NCBI GenBank assembly: GCA_913009895.1
Contig: CAJVXY010000011.1
Coordinates: 1 to 64,000 of the forward strand
Direction of reading: 5' to 3'
Source: an uncultured Acidiferrobacteraceae bacterium
GTDB lineage: Bacteria > Pseudomonadota > Gammaproteobacteria > Acidiferrobacterales > SZUA-150
DNA: 64,000 nt
Below the pieces are notes generated by a model. That model made no database searches. It saw only the letters and a program-made list of their open reading frames with translations, and had not been told where the DNA came from. A program made the position numbers and the translations under genes. Positions within the stretch are counted from its first letter, which is position 1. Each line of letters opens with the position of its first letter. Shown here in pieces: positions 1-7,979 of this stretch.

Positions 1-290
1 TGCAAGTGGCACGGCAAATGGCCGAGGGCACCATTACACACAGTCGCGCACAGGTCAGTCTTGCGGTAACCGGCATCGCCGGCCCCGGCGGTGGTACTGA
101 AGATAAACCCGTCGGCACTGTCTGGATCGCCTGGGCAGGTACGGACGAAAAGACTATTTACCGGCAATATCAATTTACGGGTGATCGCCAGGCAGTGCGT
201 CAGCAAACGATTGATGCAGCGATTGTGGGTATGATTGAGTTTTTAGGGAAGAAACCGTTTAAAGTAAAAGGGAGAGGCGGCGATTTATGA
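1..290 (+). CDS. pncC: Nicotinamide-nucleotide amidase PncC (CinA C-terminal family), 3' part only
   Basis: This is the C-terminal 96 or so codons of a CinA/PncC amidase, which deamidates nicotinamide mononucleotide in the cytoplasmic pyridine nucleotide salvage cycle. The frame is open from base 3, so the true start lies before the window. The family signature VTGIAGPGGGTEDKPVGTVW is present at about residues 20-40 of the visible part. The family usually sits directly upstream of recA in gammaproteobacteria; here recA starts only at 9698. Family assignment is firm from the motif; the missing N-terminus means a full CinA fusion cannot be excluded. Confidence 0.9.
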   Translation, partial: QVARQMAEGTITHSRAQVSLAVTGIAGPGGGTEDKPVGTVWIAWAGTDEKTIYRQYQFTGDRQAVRQQTIDAAIVGMIEFLGKKPFKVKGRGGDL

Positions 291-358
291 TTTTCAGTAA
301 CAAGTCGGGATCATTATATTATGGGCCCCTGTAATTATTCAACTAAAAGGGAAGTTTG

Positions 359-2626
359 ATGAATAAAAAGTTAATTTCTACTACAGCAGCAATCTTGTTT
401 ATGTTGTTATTCGCCGCATCCCTGGGTGTTTTGTTCTGGTCTTCTGGAAAAGTTTACGATTATGTTGGGCCGGAACATATATCTGCAAATAGCAATGCAA
501 TTTATGTGCATGCCAATGGAGAGATACTGGTTTTTTCTCATTCAGGCAGCTTGCAGAAACGATACAGTAAGAATGATACGGGCATCACCGATGCGCCGAT
601 TGATCTTCGTGCGCTTGCAGATGGTCGTGTCCTTATTGCATTGCAAAGGCCCGCGCGTCTGATTCTTTGTGACAGCCAGTTTCTCCAGTGCAAACCATTC
701 GCTGCGAAACTATCGAGTAAGCTGGGAACTCAGTACAAAGTTTGGTGGGAAGAAAAAATTAATGTAATTTTTTCAACTGATTTTGATTCAGGAAATCTCT
801 ATGCCTATGATATCCATTATGATTCAGTAAAAAAAATACCGCTCGAAGAAAAACTGCTTGGCCCGAACGATATTGCTCTGGATGACAAATTAAATATCTG
901 GGTAGCAGATTCAGGCCACAACAGAATTGTTCGGCTGATCCCGTCATCAAATAATACATTGATGGTAACAACTAGCCACAAATCCTCAAATAAATTTTCG
1001 CGACCAAAACAAAATTACCCGATGATGTTGGCCGAAGATGAAATCGGCCGATGGTGGGTAACCCAGCCAACAAAAAACATTGGTGATGAGGCTGATGTGC
1101 TGATTTATGATCCTGTTAAGGGTGCTCAACAACGAGTTCAATTACCCGTAGGCAGTTTTATAACAGATATTGTCTGGGTGGACGGTAAAATGCTGGCTAC
1201 AGACATGAATAATTTTAGTATCACGCAAATACAAGGTGATACCCTTGAGTTTGAACCGTTTGGCGGTGACTTGTTTTACAGGCTAATGGAGGCAGCTAAA
1301 AGTGAACAACTTTATTATAAGCAGTTTAATTTCGCTTCAAAAATTGGCATAGGGTTATTTGCTTTTTTAATGATTTGGGCAGCCATTCTGGCAACACCTA
1401 AAGATAAACGTTGGACCTCTAAAACCAAGGTAGCAGAAATGAGTTCCAGGCAAGATACGGGAAATACTGAGAGAACTAGGGCACAGAAAAAGGCAGTACA
1501 GGTTAAGTTTAATGGTAAGGCGTCAGAGTATTTTTCGATCTGGATTGTAAATGTGTGTCTGAGTATTCTTACTCTCGGCATATATTCGGCCTGGGCCAAG
1601 GTGCGCAACAACCAGTACTTTTATGGGAATACAATATTAGCCGAATCTTCACTCCACTACCTTGCCGATCCGATCAAGATACTCAAAGGCAGGCTCATCG
1701 CCTTTACGGCCTTTGGCGCCTATTATGCAGCTTCAATGGCAAGTCCAATGATTGCCGCGGCAATCTTTGCTGTCCTGATGTTGTTGGTCCCTGCTTTTAT
1801 GGTGATGTCCATGTCGTTTCGCACGCGCAACTCAGCCTGGCGGAATGTTCGATTTGATTTTGAAAAAGATTATAAGCGGGCCTACCTGTATCTGGCATTC
1901 CCGGTTATCGTTGTTGGTTTGTATATGTTTGCGAGTTTGATGTTGCAAACAGGCGGGGAGAAACCAGATATGGAAAAAATTGGCCCTGTGATTTTAGCGG
2001 TGTTGCTGGGACCGTTGGCGATCATGTTGTTTTTCCCCTGGTGGGAATACCTGATTAACCGGTTTCAGCTGGTGAATTCCCGGTATGGCCGCCTGGGTTT
2101 TTCTTTTTCGGCCAAACCCAAAGATTATTATAAAATATATGTTACTGCCATAGTGGTGATTTTTGCCATCGGGACTTTGTTCGCGATTGCTATTGCTGTA
2201 ATAACAGCCCTTACCGTGGCAACTAATGGTGGGGTGGAAGCAGGCGACGCGTTATCAAAGTTTGGATCTTATGCTGGTTTTTCCATGCTTGTATTTATCC
2301 CGATGTATTTATGGCTGTTCGCGTTTATTGCTGCACGTAAGACGAATCTGGTATTGAATTCGACCTCTATCGGAACGCATGGGTTTAAGTCTGAACTTAA
2401 GGCAGGCTATATGATGTATCTGTACTTTACCAATACTTTGGCAATAACACTGTCGTTGGGCTTGATGGTACCGTGGGCAAAAATCAGAACCGCACGTTAT
2501 CGAGCCACTTGTACACAATTACTTGTTGATGGCGATTTTGATAACGTGGTTGCCGGAGAGCGCCAGGCGCAATCTGCCCTGGGCGAAGAAATGGGTGAGA
2601 TGTTCGATCTGGATATAGGGATGTAA
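359..2626 (+). CDS. Membrane protein with N-terminal NHL-like propeller and C-terminal DUF898 (YjgN) domain
   Basis: About 755 residues. A signal-anchor helix lies at about residues 8-28, followed by an outward region with NHL-like propeller repeats (for example LDDKLNIWVADSGHNRIVRL). A second membrane helix lies near 325-345. The rest, about 385-740, is a multi-helix domain with the YjgN/DUF898 hallmark LTLGIYSAWAKVR and its second copy near the end (SLGLMVPWAKIRTARYR). The ATG at 359 is preceded by AAGGGA at suitable spacing, so I prefer it over the TTG at 356. The M48 protease follows 13 bp later, probably in the same operon. DUF898 has no established function; the propeller fusion suggests an extracytoplasmic sensing or binding part, which is inference. 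Confidence 0.8.
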   Translation: MNKKLISTTAAILFMLLFAASLGVLFWSSGKVYDYVGPEHISANSNAIYVHANGEILVFSHSGSLQKRYSKNDTGITDAPIDLRALADGRVLIALQRPARLILCDSQFLQCKPFAAKLSSKLGTQYKVWWEEKINVIFSTDFDSGNLYAYDIHYDSVKKIPLEEKLLGPNDIALDDKLNIWVADSGHNRIVRLIPSSNNTLMVTTSHKSSNKFSRPKQNYPMMLAEDEIGRWWVTQPTKNIGDEADVLIYDPVKGAQQRVQLPVGSFITDIVWVDGKMLATDMNNFSITQIQGDTLEFEPFGGDLFYRLMEAAKSEQLYYKQFNFASKIGIGLFAFLMIWAAILATPKDKRWTSKTKVAEMSSRQDTGNTERTRAQKKAVQVKFNGKASEYFSIWIVNVCLSILTLGIYSAWAKVRNNQYFYGNTILAESSLHYLADPIKILKGRLIAFTAFGAYYAASMASPMIAAAIFAVLMLLVPAFMVMSMSFRTRNSAWRNVRFDFEKDYKRAYLYLAFPVIVVGLYMFASLMLQTGGEKPDMEKIGPVILAVLLGPLAIMLFFPWWEYLINRFQLVNSRYGRLGFSFSAKPKDYYKIYVTAIVVIFAIGTLFAIAIAVITALTVATNGGVEAGDALSKFGSYAGFSMLVFIPMYLWLFAFIAARKTNLVLNSTSIGTHGFKSELKAGYMMYLYFTNTLAITLSLGLMVPWAKIRTARYRATCTQLLVDGDFDNVVAGERQAQSALGEEMGEMFDLDIGM

Positions 2627-2639
2627 TTGGGCGCCACAA

Positions 2640-3767
2640 TTGATTAAAGGTAAATACTTCGATGGCAAAACTTCGGCACAATCCGAGGTTTCCCTGTCTT
2701 ATGATAGTAGTGGTCGTGTCAGTATTCAGGGTGTCGAAATGGCGCCAATTGTTGCCGCCGAAATGAAAATTTCATCCCGCCTCGGTAATACGCCTCGATA
2801 TATTCGCTTTGCAGATGATGGCCAGTTTGAAACAGAAGACAATGATGCGGTGGATCGCATGATTGCCGAGCTTGATCTTGCTAAATCCGGATTAAGGATA
2901 CATCGACTGGAGTCGAAAAAACACATCGTGGCCGTTACTTTTGTGTTTGTCGTTTTGTTTGGCTGGTTATCGATACAGTATGGTATTCCAGCACTCAGCA
3001 AACAGATCGCATTCGCCTTGCCATCAGTGGTTTCAGAAAAATTGGGTGATGGCGTAATCGAAGCCATGGATAAAAACTGGTTCAAGCCCAGCACACTTTC
3101 GGAAGCTAAGCGTGCAAATTTTCAGGCGTTGTTTAAGGGTTTGGTGGAGAAAATTGATAATCCACCAACCCTCAAACTTATATTTCGTGATGCCGGGGCG
3201 CTGGGTGCCAATGCCTTTGCTTTACCAAACGGGACCATCGTGATGACAGACGATATGGTGAAGCTGGATGTATCCGATATGGAGATTGGTTCAGTGATGT
3301 TGCATGAGATCGGCCATGTTCAGCAACGCCATAGCCTGCGTCTTGCAACCCAGGGTTTTGGCCTCGCCGTGTTAGTTATGTTGTTTACCAGTGATGTATC
3401 AGCCAGTAGCTCCCTGATTACTGCAATCCCGGTAGTGCTGGTGGAGTCGGGTTACTCACAGAATATGGAATGGGAGGCAGATAGCTATGCGCTTGAATAT
3501 ATGTTGGCCAATAATATTGACCCCGTTTATTTTGCCAATATGATGAAAAAGCTGGAGGCCTCACATGCGCAACGATTGAGTTGTGCCAGGCCAGGGAAAT
3601 CTTCAGTTGACAAGGATGATGAGTGTGCTGAGCAGAATGCAGGCAATCAGAGTACAGGTAAGGACGACTCACCAGAAGAATCAGTTATCGTAGATTATTT
3701 CTCATCGCACCCGGCAACAAAAAAGCGTATAAATCGATTTTTACAGAAAAGGGTACGGAAAGAGTAA
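2640..3767 (+). CDS. M48-family zinc metalloprotease, membrane anchored
   Basis: 375 residues. The zinc site HEIGH is at residues 222-226 with the third ligand in EADSYA at E279, the arrangement of M48 (HtpX/BepA/LoiP-like) peptidases. One membrane helix lies at about residues 97-118, after a cytoplasmic-looking N-terminal domain of about 95 residues; the peptidase domain follows. The most plausible start is TTG at 2640, because the in-frame stop at 2616-2618 limits the frame and no ATG or GTG precedes it. It is coupled to the DUF898 gene upstream; DUF898-M48 pairs are common in gammaproteobacteria, so the membrane protein may be substrate, partner or regulator. The specific substrate is unknown. 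Confidence 0.85.
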   Translation: MIKGKYFDGKTSAQSEVSLSYDSSGRVSIQGVEMAPIVAAEMKISSRLGNTPRYIRFADDGQFETEDNDAVDRMIAELDLAKSGLRIHRLESKKHIVAVTFVFVVLFGWLSIQYGIPALSKQIAFALPSVVSEKLGDGVIEAMDKNWFKPSTLSEAKRANFQALFKGLVEKIDNPPTLKLIFRDAGALGANAFALPNGTIVMTDDMVKLDVSDMEIGSVMLHEIGHVQQRHSLRLATQGFGLAVLVMLFTSDVSASSSLITAIPVVLVESGYSQNMEWEADSYALEYMLANNIDPVYFANMMKKLEASHAQRLSCARPGKSSVDKDDECAEQNAGNQSTGKDDSPEESVIVDYFSSHPATKKRINRFLQKRVRKE

Positions 3768-3802
3768 TTTTAATCCCACTGTCGTCATTGAATTGATGCA
3801 GC

Positions 3803-3853
3803 AATGAGCTAGTGGATAGCAAGCGCTCAATCACTGCTGGTACAGCCCTCCCT
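3803..3853 (+). pseudogene. Decayed higA antitoxin fragment
   Basis: Seventeen codons (NELVDSKRSITAGTALP) align codon for codon with NEIVHGKRAITADTALR of the intact higA at 8261-8575: 11 of 17 residues are identical, and a run around CAATCACTGCTG is identical in DNA. A TAA follows at 3854. Nothing recognisable as higA flanks it on either side. It is best read as the last trace of an older higBA copy in this same 9-kb insert. Confidence 0.55.
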
Positions 3854-3893
3854 TAACTTCCTGCCATTCGGCATGTCCCTTTTTCTCCACAAG

Positions 3894-4715
3894 TTACAGC
3901 AGGGCAAAGAATCCTACCAAAATGACGAACATACCCAGTATAAATTTGACCAGGCCCCGGTGGGTGATATGTAATCTACTGACCTTGAGCAGTACCGGGC
4001 GGCTACTGCTCAGACCTACTAGTAACACCAACGGTAAAATGAAGGCCAGGTTATAGCTGGTCAGTAATGTATAAGCGTAAACCTTGCTGGACAGTCCACC
4101 GATAACCGCAGCCACCGCCAGGTACATAGCGCCACCACAGGGGATCGTGCAGAGACCAATAAGCACGCCACCGATGAAGGCAGCGCCGACCGTAGTTTTG
4201 CGGCCCCATTTGTGAGCGAGGTTGTGCAGCGAGGCGGGCATTCCGAGCTTGATGGGACTGTTGGGGATGACATATTCGGCAACCATTACCAGTCCGAGAA
4301 TGATGGCAATGAAACCGGCCAGGCGGGTAAATACATGGGCGTTACCAAACACCCTGATACTCGTGACCTCGACAAAGCCCATACCGAGGAAAAAATAAAG
4401 CACAAAAATACCCAGGATGTAGGCACCGGCAACGGACCAGACCTGCAGCCAGGCGCGACGTGTTTCTTTATTACCACTGGATTGTTCAACGATTGCCATG
4501 AGCGCGCCGATAAACAATAGCAACGTGGTAATCGCACAGGGATTCAGGCCGTCAACGAAGCCTGCCAAGACCGCAAGCCCAAACGCCGCATAAGGGTTGG
4601 TCTCCAGCCACGCGGCTGAAGGCGTTTCCACGGAATAGGTAAATGCCAGGTATACGCCTACTGCCAGTAGAGTGAGACTGGCTATGGCGAAAAATTTTGA
4701 TCGCGCCTCGCGCAT
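3894..4715 (-). CDS. CcdA/DsbD-like thiol-disulfide transporter, multi-pass membrane protein
   Basis: 273 residues with about six to seven membrane helices. The paired cysteines that CcdA proteins use to pass electrons across the membrane are visible as LNPCAITT (C60) and CTIPCGG (C189, C193). It lies 22 bp downstream of the cupredoxin gene on the same strand and after ResB and CcsA genes. The context points to supplying reductant to the periplasmic side, for apocytochrome thiols or for the copper protein. The second site has two cysteines four apart rather than a single PC. No fused thioredoxin domain is present, so this is the short CcdA type rather than DsbD. Confidence 0.82.
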   Translation of the reverse strand: MREARSKFFAIASLTLLAVGVYLAFTYSVETPSAAWLETNPYAAFGLAVLAGFVDGLNPCAITTLLLFIGALMAIVEQSSGNKETRRAWLQVWSVAGAYILGIFVLYFFLGMGFVEVTSIRVFGNAHVFTRLAGFIAIILGLVMVAEYVIPNSPIKLGMPASLHNLAHKWGRKTTVGAAFIGGVLIGLCTIPCGGAMYLAVAAVIGGLSSKVYAYTLLTSYNLAFILPLVLLVGLSSSRPVLLKVSRLHITHRGLVKFILGMFVILVGFFALL

Positions 4716-4737
4716 AAGTCCCGATCAACTAATGCCG

Positions 4738-5178
4738 TCAGGTTACAATCAATTTGCCGCGCATAAAGGGATTATTCTTGCCACCACAACAGATGTCACA
4801 ATAGAAGACATATTCACCCGCCCTGGTGGGTGTAAAAGTAAAGGTGCGGGTCTGTTTCGGTGCGACCGGTTCATTAACACCAAAGTCGGGAACCGCGAAA
4901 TTATGCCAACCACCACCATCGGTATGAAACTTGTGATCCAGGTTAATCATAGTTATGGCAACGGTTTGCCCGGTTTTGGCATTTATCACGGCGGGCGACC
5001 AGCCAGACATACTGATTTGCAACGTGGCTTCCGATTGTGTGATCCGGGTATCTAGTACGCTTCTGATATACGGCGCCAGAAACATAGCGGCGGCCAGTCC
5101 CAGTACAGTTAGGCCAGCCAGTCCAAATATTATTGCAGATTTCTTTGAAGTGGGACTGGGCGTCTTTTTGGTTTTCAC
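4738..5178 (-). CDS. Membrane-anchored cupredoxin with an altered CuA-like site
   Basis: 146 residues from the GTG at 5178, chosen because GGAGAAGGAGAA lies just upstream. One N-terminal membrane helix (about residues 15-37) anchors a single cupredoxin domain on the outer face. Copper-site residues resemble the CuA loop of cytochrome oxidase subunit II: H92 (in WHNFAVPDFGV), C127 and C131 (CDICC), M139. Where CuA has the second histidine (C+4) there is N135, and the loop to Met is one residue longer; an extra cysteine, C130, lies inside. It may bind copper in an unusual way or serve as a copper or thiol carrier. It is flanked by ResB/CcsA and CcdA-like genes. Confidence 0.75.
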   Translation of the reverse strand: MKTKKTPSPTSKKSAIIFGLAGLTVLGLAAAMFLAPYIRSVLDTRITQSEATLQISMSGWSPAVINAKTGQTVAITMINLDHKFHTDGGGWHNFAVPDFGVNEPVAPKQTRTFTFTPTRAGEYVFYCDICCGGKNNPFMRGKLIVT

Positions 5179-5429
5179 TGGTATTTCTCCTTCTCCGGTA
5201 CAAAGTGACGAATTCGTCCAGTGAGGTAAAATATAGAGCCTGTGTGTTACCTTCAGGTCAAGTTGTATGATCAAATTTTAATGACTTCTGGATCGGGGTT
5301 AGTCAATCAACTGGCTGACCAGTGATTTTTTTGTTCTTCCATAAAAAGCCAAATGTCATGTTCAGGTCTCTTAACCTTGTGTCATTCAGCCTGTCCCCGA
5401 GTTAATTTTTCGAACGAGCAGTATTCACT

Positions 5430-6506
5430 TTATGTCTGTCTCCTAACAAGCTCCATCCCCTCGCCTTTTATGAAGAGCAACCCGATTAAGGAGAGTATAA
5501 AAATCAACGCACCAGTGAGGACAATCAGAATGCCCGGATCCTTGTTAATAGTCAGAACAGCATATTGCCCATAAGCAAGTTCAGAGAAGACAAGCTTGAG
5601 GCCGTCGAAGGTTAGGGGCGACATACCCGGGTGTTTCAACAAAACCCAGCCGGACACCAGTAATTTTTCTCCCTTGTATATCATTATTTCCATGGCCGGG
5701 TTTCGGAATTGTTTCGAGGCCGAAGATACTTTCCCCTTATTGTCCCTGGCAAAATCCGGAAGGAGCTCTCCCAGTTTGAGTGTATAGCCGCTGTTACTCG
5801 TAGCGCTTCTTTCCTGAAACTTTATTTTGATTGTCTCCTGGATGTTTTTTCCTGAAAGTTTGAAGTTCATACTCTTGGGCGCGTTTCCGTGGTGAGTGAC
5901 ATAGATCGCGTTACCCTGGTACAGCAGAGGTTCATTTAATCTTACGACTTTGTCCCTGATGATCTTCTCGTCTCGCACGAGGCTGACGTAGGCATCCATT
6001 CTCAGCATGTTTCCATTATTGGCAAATGCGACATCCATCTTGTTTAACTGCAACGAAAATTCACTGCTTTGTGGTACAGGGATACTATCGCCTTCGAAAA
6101 TACGGTTATCCATTGTCCGGAACCCGGTGGTGCTGGAGACGAGATGCCCCAACAGGCCGATGATGAAACCCAGATGAATGGCCTGGGAAAGTATTCTTCT
6201 GGGTTTTGCCCTGGCCGCGCCCTGGCGAGGTTTTAGCATTAAGCTGATCGAGTCCACAGTGCAAACAATTGTGTTCAGGGCGAAAAGAACCAGCAGGGCC
6301 AGGAGGAGAAATATCCACCAGGAAGCAGCGAGATTGTTCAGGCCGGTGCCAAAAAGCCAGTAAAAAAATATTTCCAGGTCTATCGCGCCCAGGGCTTTTG
6401 GAGAACTGGAAAGCAGAATGGTTCCTGTCAGCACATCGGCCGCAATGAGCAGGGTCAATACGACCGCCAGGCGGGTGGAAGTGAAAAAATTCCAAAGTTT
6501 TTTCAT
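5430..6506 (-). CDS. ResB/Ccs1-like cytochrome c assembly protein
   Basis: 358 residues. The family pattern is clear: the start MKKLWNFFTSTRLAVVLTLL, three N-terminal membrane helices (about 12-35, 60-85, 110-130), a periplasmic domain of about 180 residues, and a C-terminal helix near 325-345. In System II cytochrome c maturation, ResB works with CcsA to present reduced apocytochrome to haem. A histidine-bearing helix (AIHLGFIIGLLGHL) and THHG in the soluble part are candidate haem or metal contacts. It is shorter than many ResB proteins (about 450-600 residues). The ccsA-like gene lies 6 bp upstream, so the two are co-transcribed. No cytochrome c gene is visible nearby. Confidence 0.82.
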   Translation of the reverse strand: MKKLWNFFTSTRLAVVLTLLIAADVLTGTILLSSSPKALGAIDLEIFFYWLFGTGLNNLAASWWIFLLLALLVLFALNTIVCTVDSISLMLKPRQGAARAKPRRILSQAIHLGFIIGLLGHLVSSTTGFRTMDNRIFEGDSIPVPQSSEFSLQLNKMDVAFANNGNMLRMDAYVSLVRDEKIIRDKVVRLNEPLLYQGNAIYVTHHGNAPKSMNFKLSGKNIQETIKIKFQERSATSNSGYTLKLGELLPDFARDNKGKVSSASKQFRNPAMEIMIYKGEKLLVSGWVLLKHPGMSPLTFDGLKLVFSELAYGQYAVLTINKDPGILIVLTGALIFILSLIGLLFIKGEGMELVRRQT

Positions 6507-6512
6507 TGCACC

Positions 6513-7301
6513 TTACATCCCATGAGAACTTTTCAGAAAAATGCTAACCCCAAGATAGGTAAACATCACCAGGCCAAAGCCGATTATGGCCATTACAGAT
6601 ACTGTTTTCCCCCGCCATCCCTTAACCATGCGTGTGTGTAATACACCAACGTAATAAAACCAGAGTAGTAGTGACGCCGCACTCTTTGATTCCCAGAGCC
6701 AGTAACTACCCCATGCCAGGTAACCCCAGATTGCGCCAAGCAGCATGGAGCCTGAAAAGAATGTAAATCCCCACAGAATCGACCGGTAAGTAATGTTTTG
6801 ATAAATCCCGAGTTCAGCACTTGACCCATTCTTTTCTTTGAATAAATAAATCGTCCCGGCTGCGGCCGCGAGGGTGAAGAGCGCGTAGGCAAAGAACGAA
6901 GTCACCACATGGATCTCGAACCACCAGGTCTTGAGCGCAAGCGGCAGGGGATACACGCCCGAATCAGAGAAGGCAGCAAGAAGCAGTGCGAGAAAGATGA
7001 CAGGAATGGTTAGCGTGTCTGTTGTCCTGAGCTTATAACGAAACAGCAGAATCGTATTCAGTATCGCGATGGACCAGCTGAAGAAGAGCAGGGTCTCGAA
7101 TCGTCGGGCAATGGGGGCGTGACCGGTTTCCATCATCCGCAGGACCAGGACAATGGTGTGGAATATCAAGGCAAGTATCAGCAAGTAGGTGGAGACACGC
7201 TGCATTGTGCGACGTGATCCGTTTCGACCGAGTACATGGCTAATGAAACCTGCGCCATAAAAGGTTATGGCCAGCCAGAGAAATACCTCCGTCATTTCCA
7301 C
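6513..7301 (-). CDS. CcsA/ResC-like haem-handling protein with variant WWD motif
   Basis: 262 residues, about eight membrane helices. CcsA proteins export haem and join it to apocytochrome c through a tryptophan-rich WWD loop flanked by two histidines. Here the loop reads WGSYWLWESKSA at residues 197-208, against the usual WG-x-YW-x-W-D-P-K-E. Glu204 replaces the Asp and the PKETW tail is missing. Flanking histidines H131 (FEIHVV) and H222 (GVLHTR) are kept. It is the first gene of the leftward ccsA-resB-cupredoxin-ccdA run. Either a diverged System II enzyme or one devoted to a special cytochrome; family membership is firm, exact role inferred. Confidence 0.8.
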   Translation of the reverse strand: MEMTEVFLWLAITFYGAGFISHVLGRNGSRRTMQRVSTYLLILALIFHTIVLVLRMMETGHAPIARRFETLLFFSWSIAILNTILLFRYKLRTTDTLTIPVIFLALLLAAFSDSGVYPLPLALKTWWFEIHVVTSFFAYALFTLAAAAGTIYLFKEKNGSSAELGIYQNITYRSILWGFTFFSGSMLLGAIWGYLAWGSYWLWESKSAASLLLWFYYVGVLHTRMVKGWRGKTVSVMAIIGFGLVMFTYLGVSIFLKSSHGM

Positions 7302-7423
7302 GGCTCCCTGTTCCTAACGCGAGTGACCTGGGCGTAACAATAAATTTTATTCACATAGTTTTTTATTCTTATCACTGTTTCATTCATCTTTAATAACCGT
7401 GAAGACGGGCTGTCTAGCTGCCA

Positions 7424-7467
7424 AGTGGACTGCCTGCATGCGCCAGTCTATTGCAGGCAGTCGCCAC
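7424..7467. repeat. Inverted repeat (hairpin) upstream of the ccsA-like gene
   Basis: GACTGCCTGCA at 7428-7438 and TGCAGGCAGTC at 7452-7462 form an 11-bp perfect inverted repeat around 13 bp. Four more pairs (GTGG with CCAC) extend it across a 2-nt bulge. There is no T-run, so it is not a standard terminator. It lies about 120 bp upstream of the leftward ccsA-like start and could be a leader structure or binding site. Otherwise 7302-7552 holds no gene that I can see. Confidence 0.5.
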
Positions 7468-7552
7468 CTCCCTGGTTATTTCTCGTGGGCGAATAAAGTT
7501 TATGTTTATTAAGGATATGGAGTTTATAGCTACTGAGCAGGCAGTACCTTGA

Positions 7553-7771
7553 TATAAGTATACTCACAGACATATTAAATGCCCTTATTGTAATTTTGTG
7601 CAAATTGAAAACGCAGATAAAACTCTGACTTTATCTGGATTGATTGTTGGAGTGATAAACGTTGGTTTAATGATATATGCCATGTTAGCAATAAGTGTCG
7701 ATGCTATAAGTGTATTCGCGATTATCATTATTCTACATACCGTATTTTATTTACCTCTCAATAAAGAATAG
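7553..7771 (+). pseudogene. Open frame with zinc-ribbon half motif and two hydrophobic stretches, no start codon
   Basis: From the stop at 7550-7552 the frame reads RHIKCPYCNF, then a polar stretch and two hydrophobic segments (LSGLIVGVINVGLMIYAMLA and VFAIIIILHTVFYL), ending at TAG 7769-7771. A CxxC plus membrane helices is typical of small zinc-ribbon membrane proteins. However, no ATG, GTG or TTG precedes the CPYC part, so this is either a 5'-truncated remnant or uses a rare start such as ATT at 7574. No family is assigned. Confidence 0.35.
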
Positions 7772-7842
7772 AGATAAAAAAACATGGATACTGGATGAAT
7801 GAAAAGACCTGCAGCGTTTACTTTCAGCAAAGCAGTCGCTCC

Positions 7843-7920
7843 TTAATGCTTAAACGCCCAACTGGCAAAATGCTCCACCTCATCACGATTCACCAACACC
7901 AGCTAATTGGCATTAAAATT
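7843..7920 (-). pseudogene. Copy of the last 25 codons of the WYL regulator gene
   Basis: Read on the minus strand, 7920 down to 7843 encodes NFNAN*LVLVNRDEVEHFA and then SWAFKH and a stop. This matches the end of the WYL regulator at 8625-9533 (NPNANQLVVV...FKH) codon by codon, with one Gln codon turned into TAG and a few substitutions. Similarity stops abruptly at about 7920. Together with the intact gene end it flanks higBA as direct repeats of about 78 bp, both in minus orientation. Confidence 0.85.
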
Positions 7921-7943
7921 CCGAGTTTTCACACTATTAACGC

Positions 7944-7972
7944 TTGACAATAATAACGTAACACGTTACTAT
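7944..7972 (+). promoter_or_regulatory. higBA promoter with overlapping palindromic operator
   Basis: TTGACA at 7944-7949, a 17-bp spacer and TACTAT at 7967-7972 make a near-consensus sigma-70 promoter. Across the spacer and -10 lies TAACGT-AAC-ACGTTA (7954-7968), a perfect 6-bp inverted repeat with a 3-bp centre, the expected kind of site for autoregulation by HigA. The predicted +1 falls at about 7979-7980, on the higB ATG, implying a leaderless or nearly leaderless message. Confidence 0.75.
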
Positions 7973-7979
7973 TTACTGC

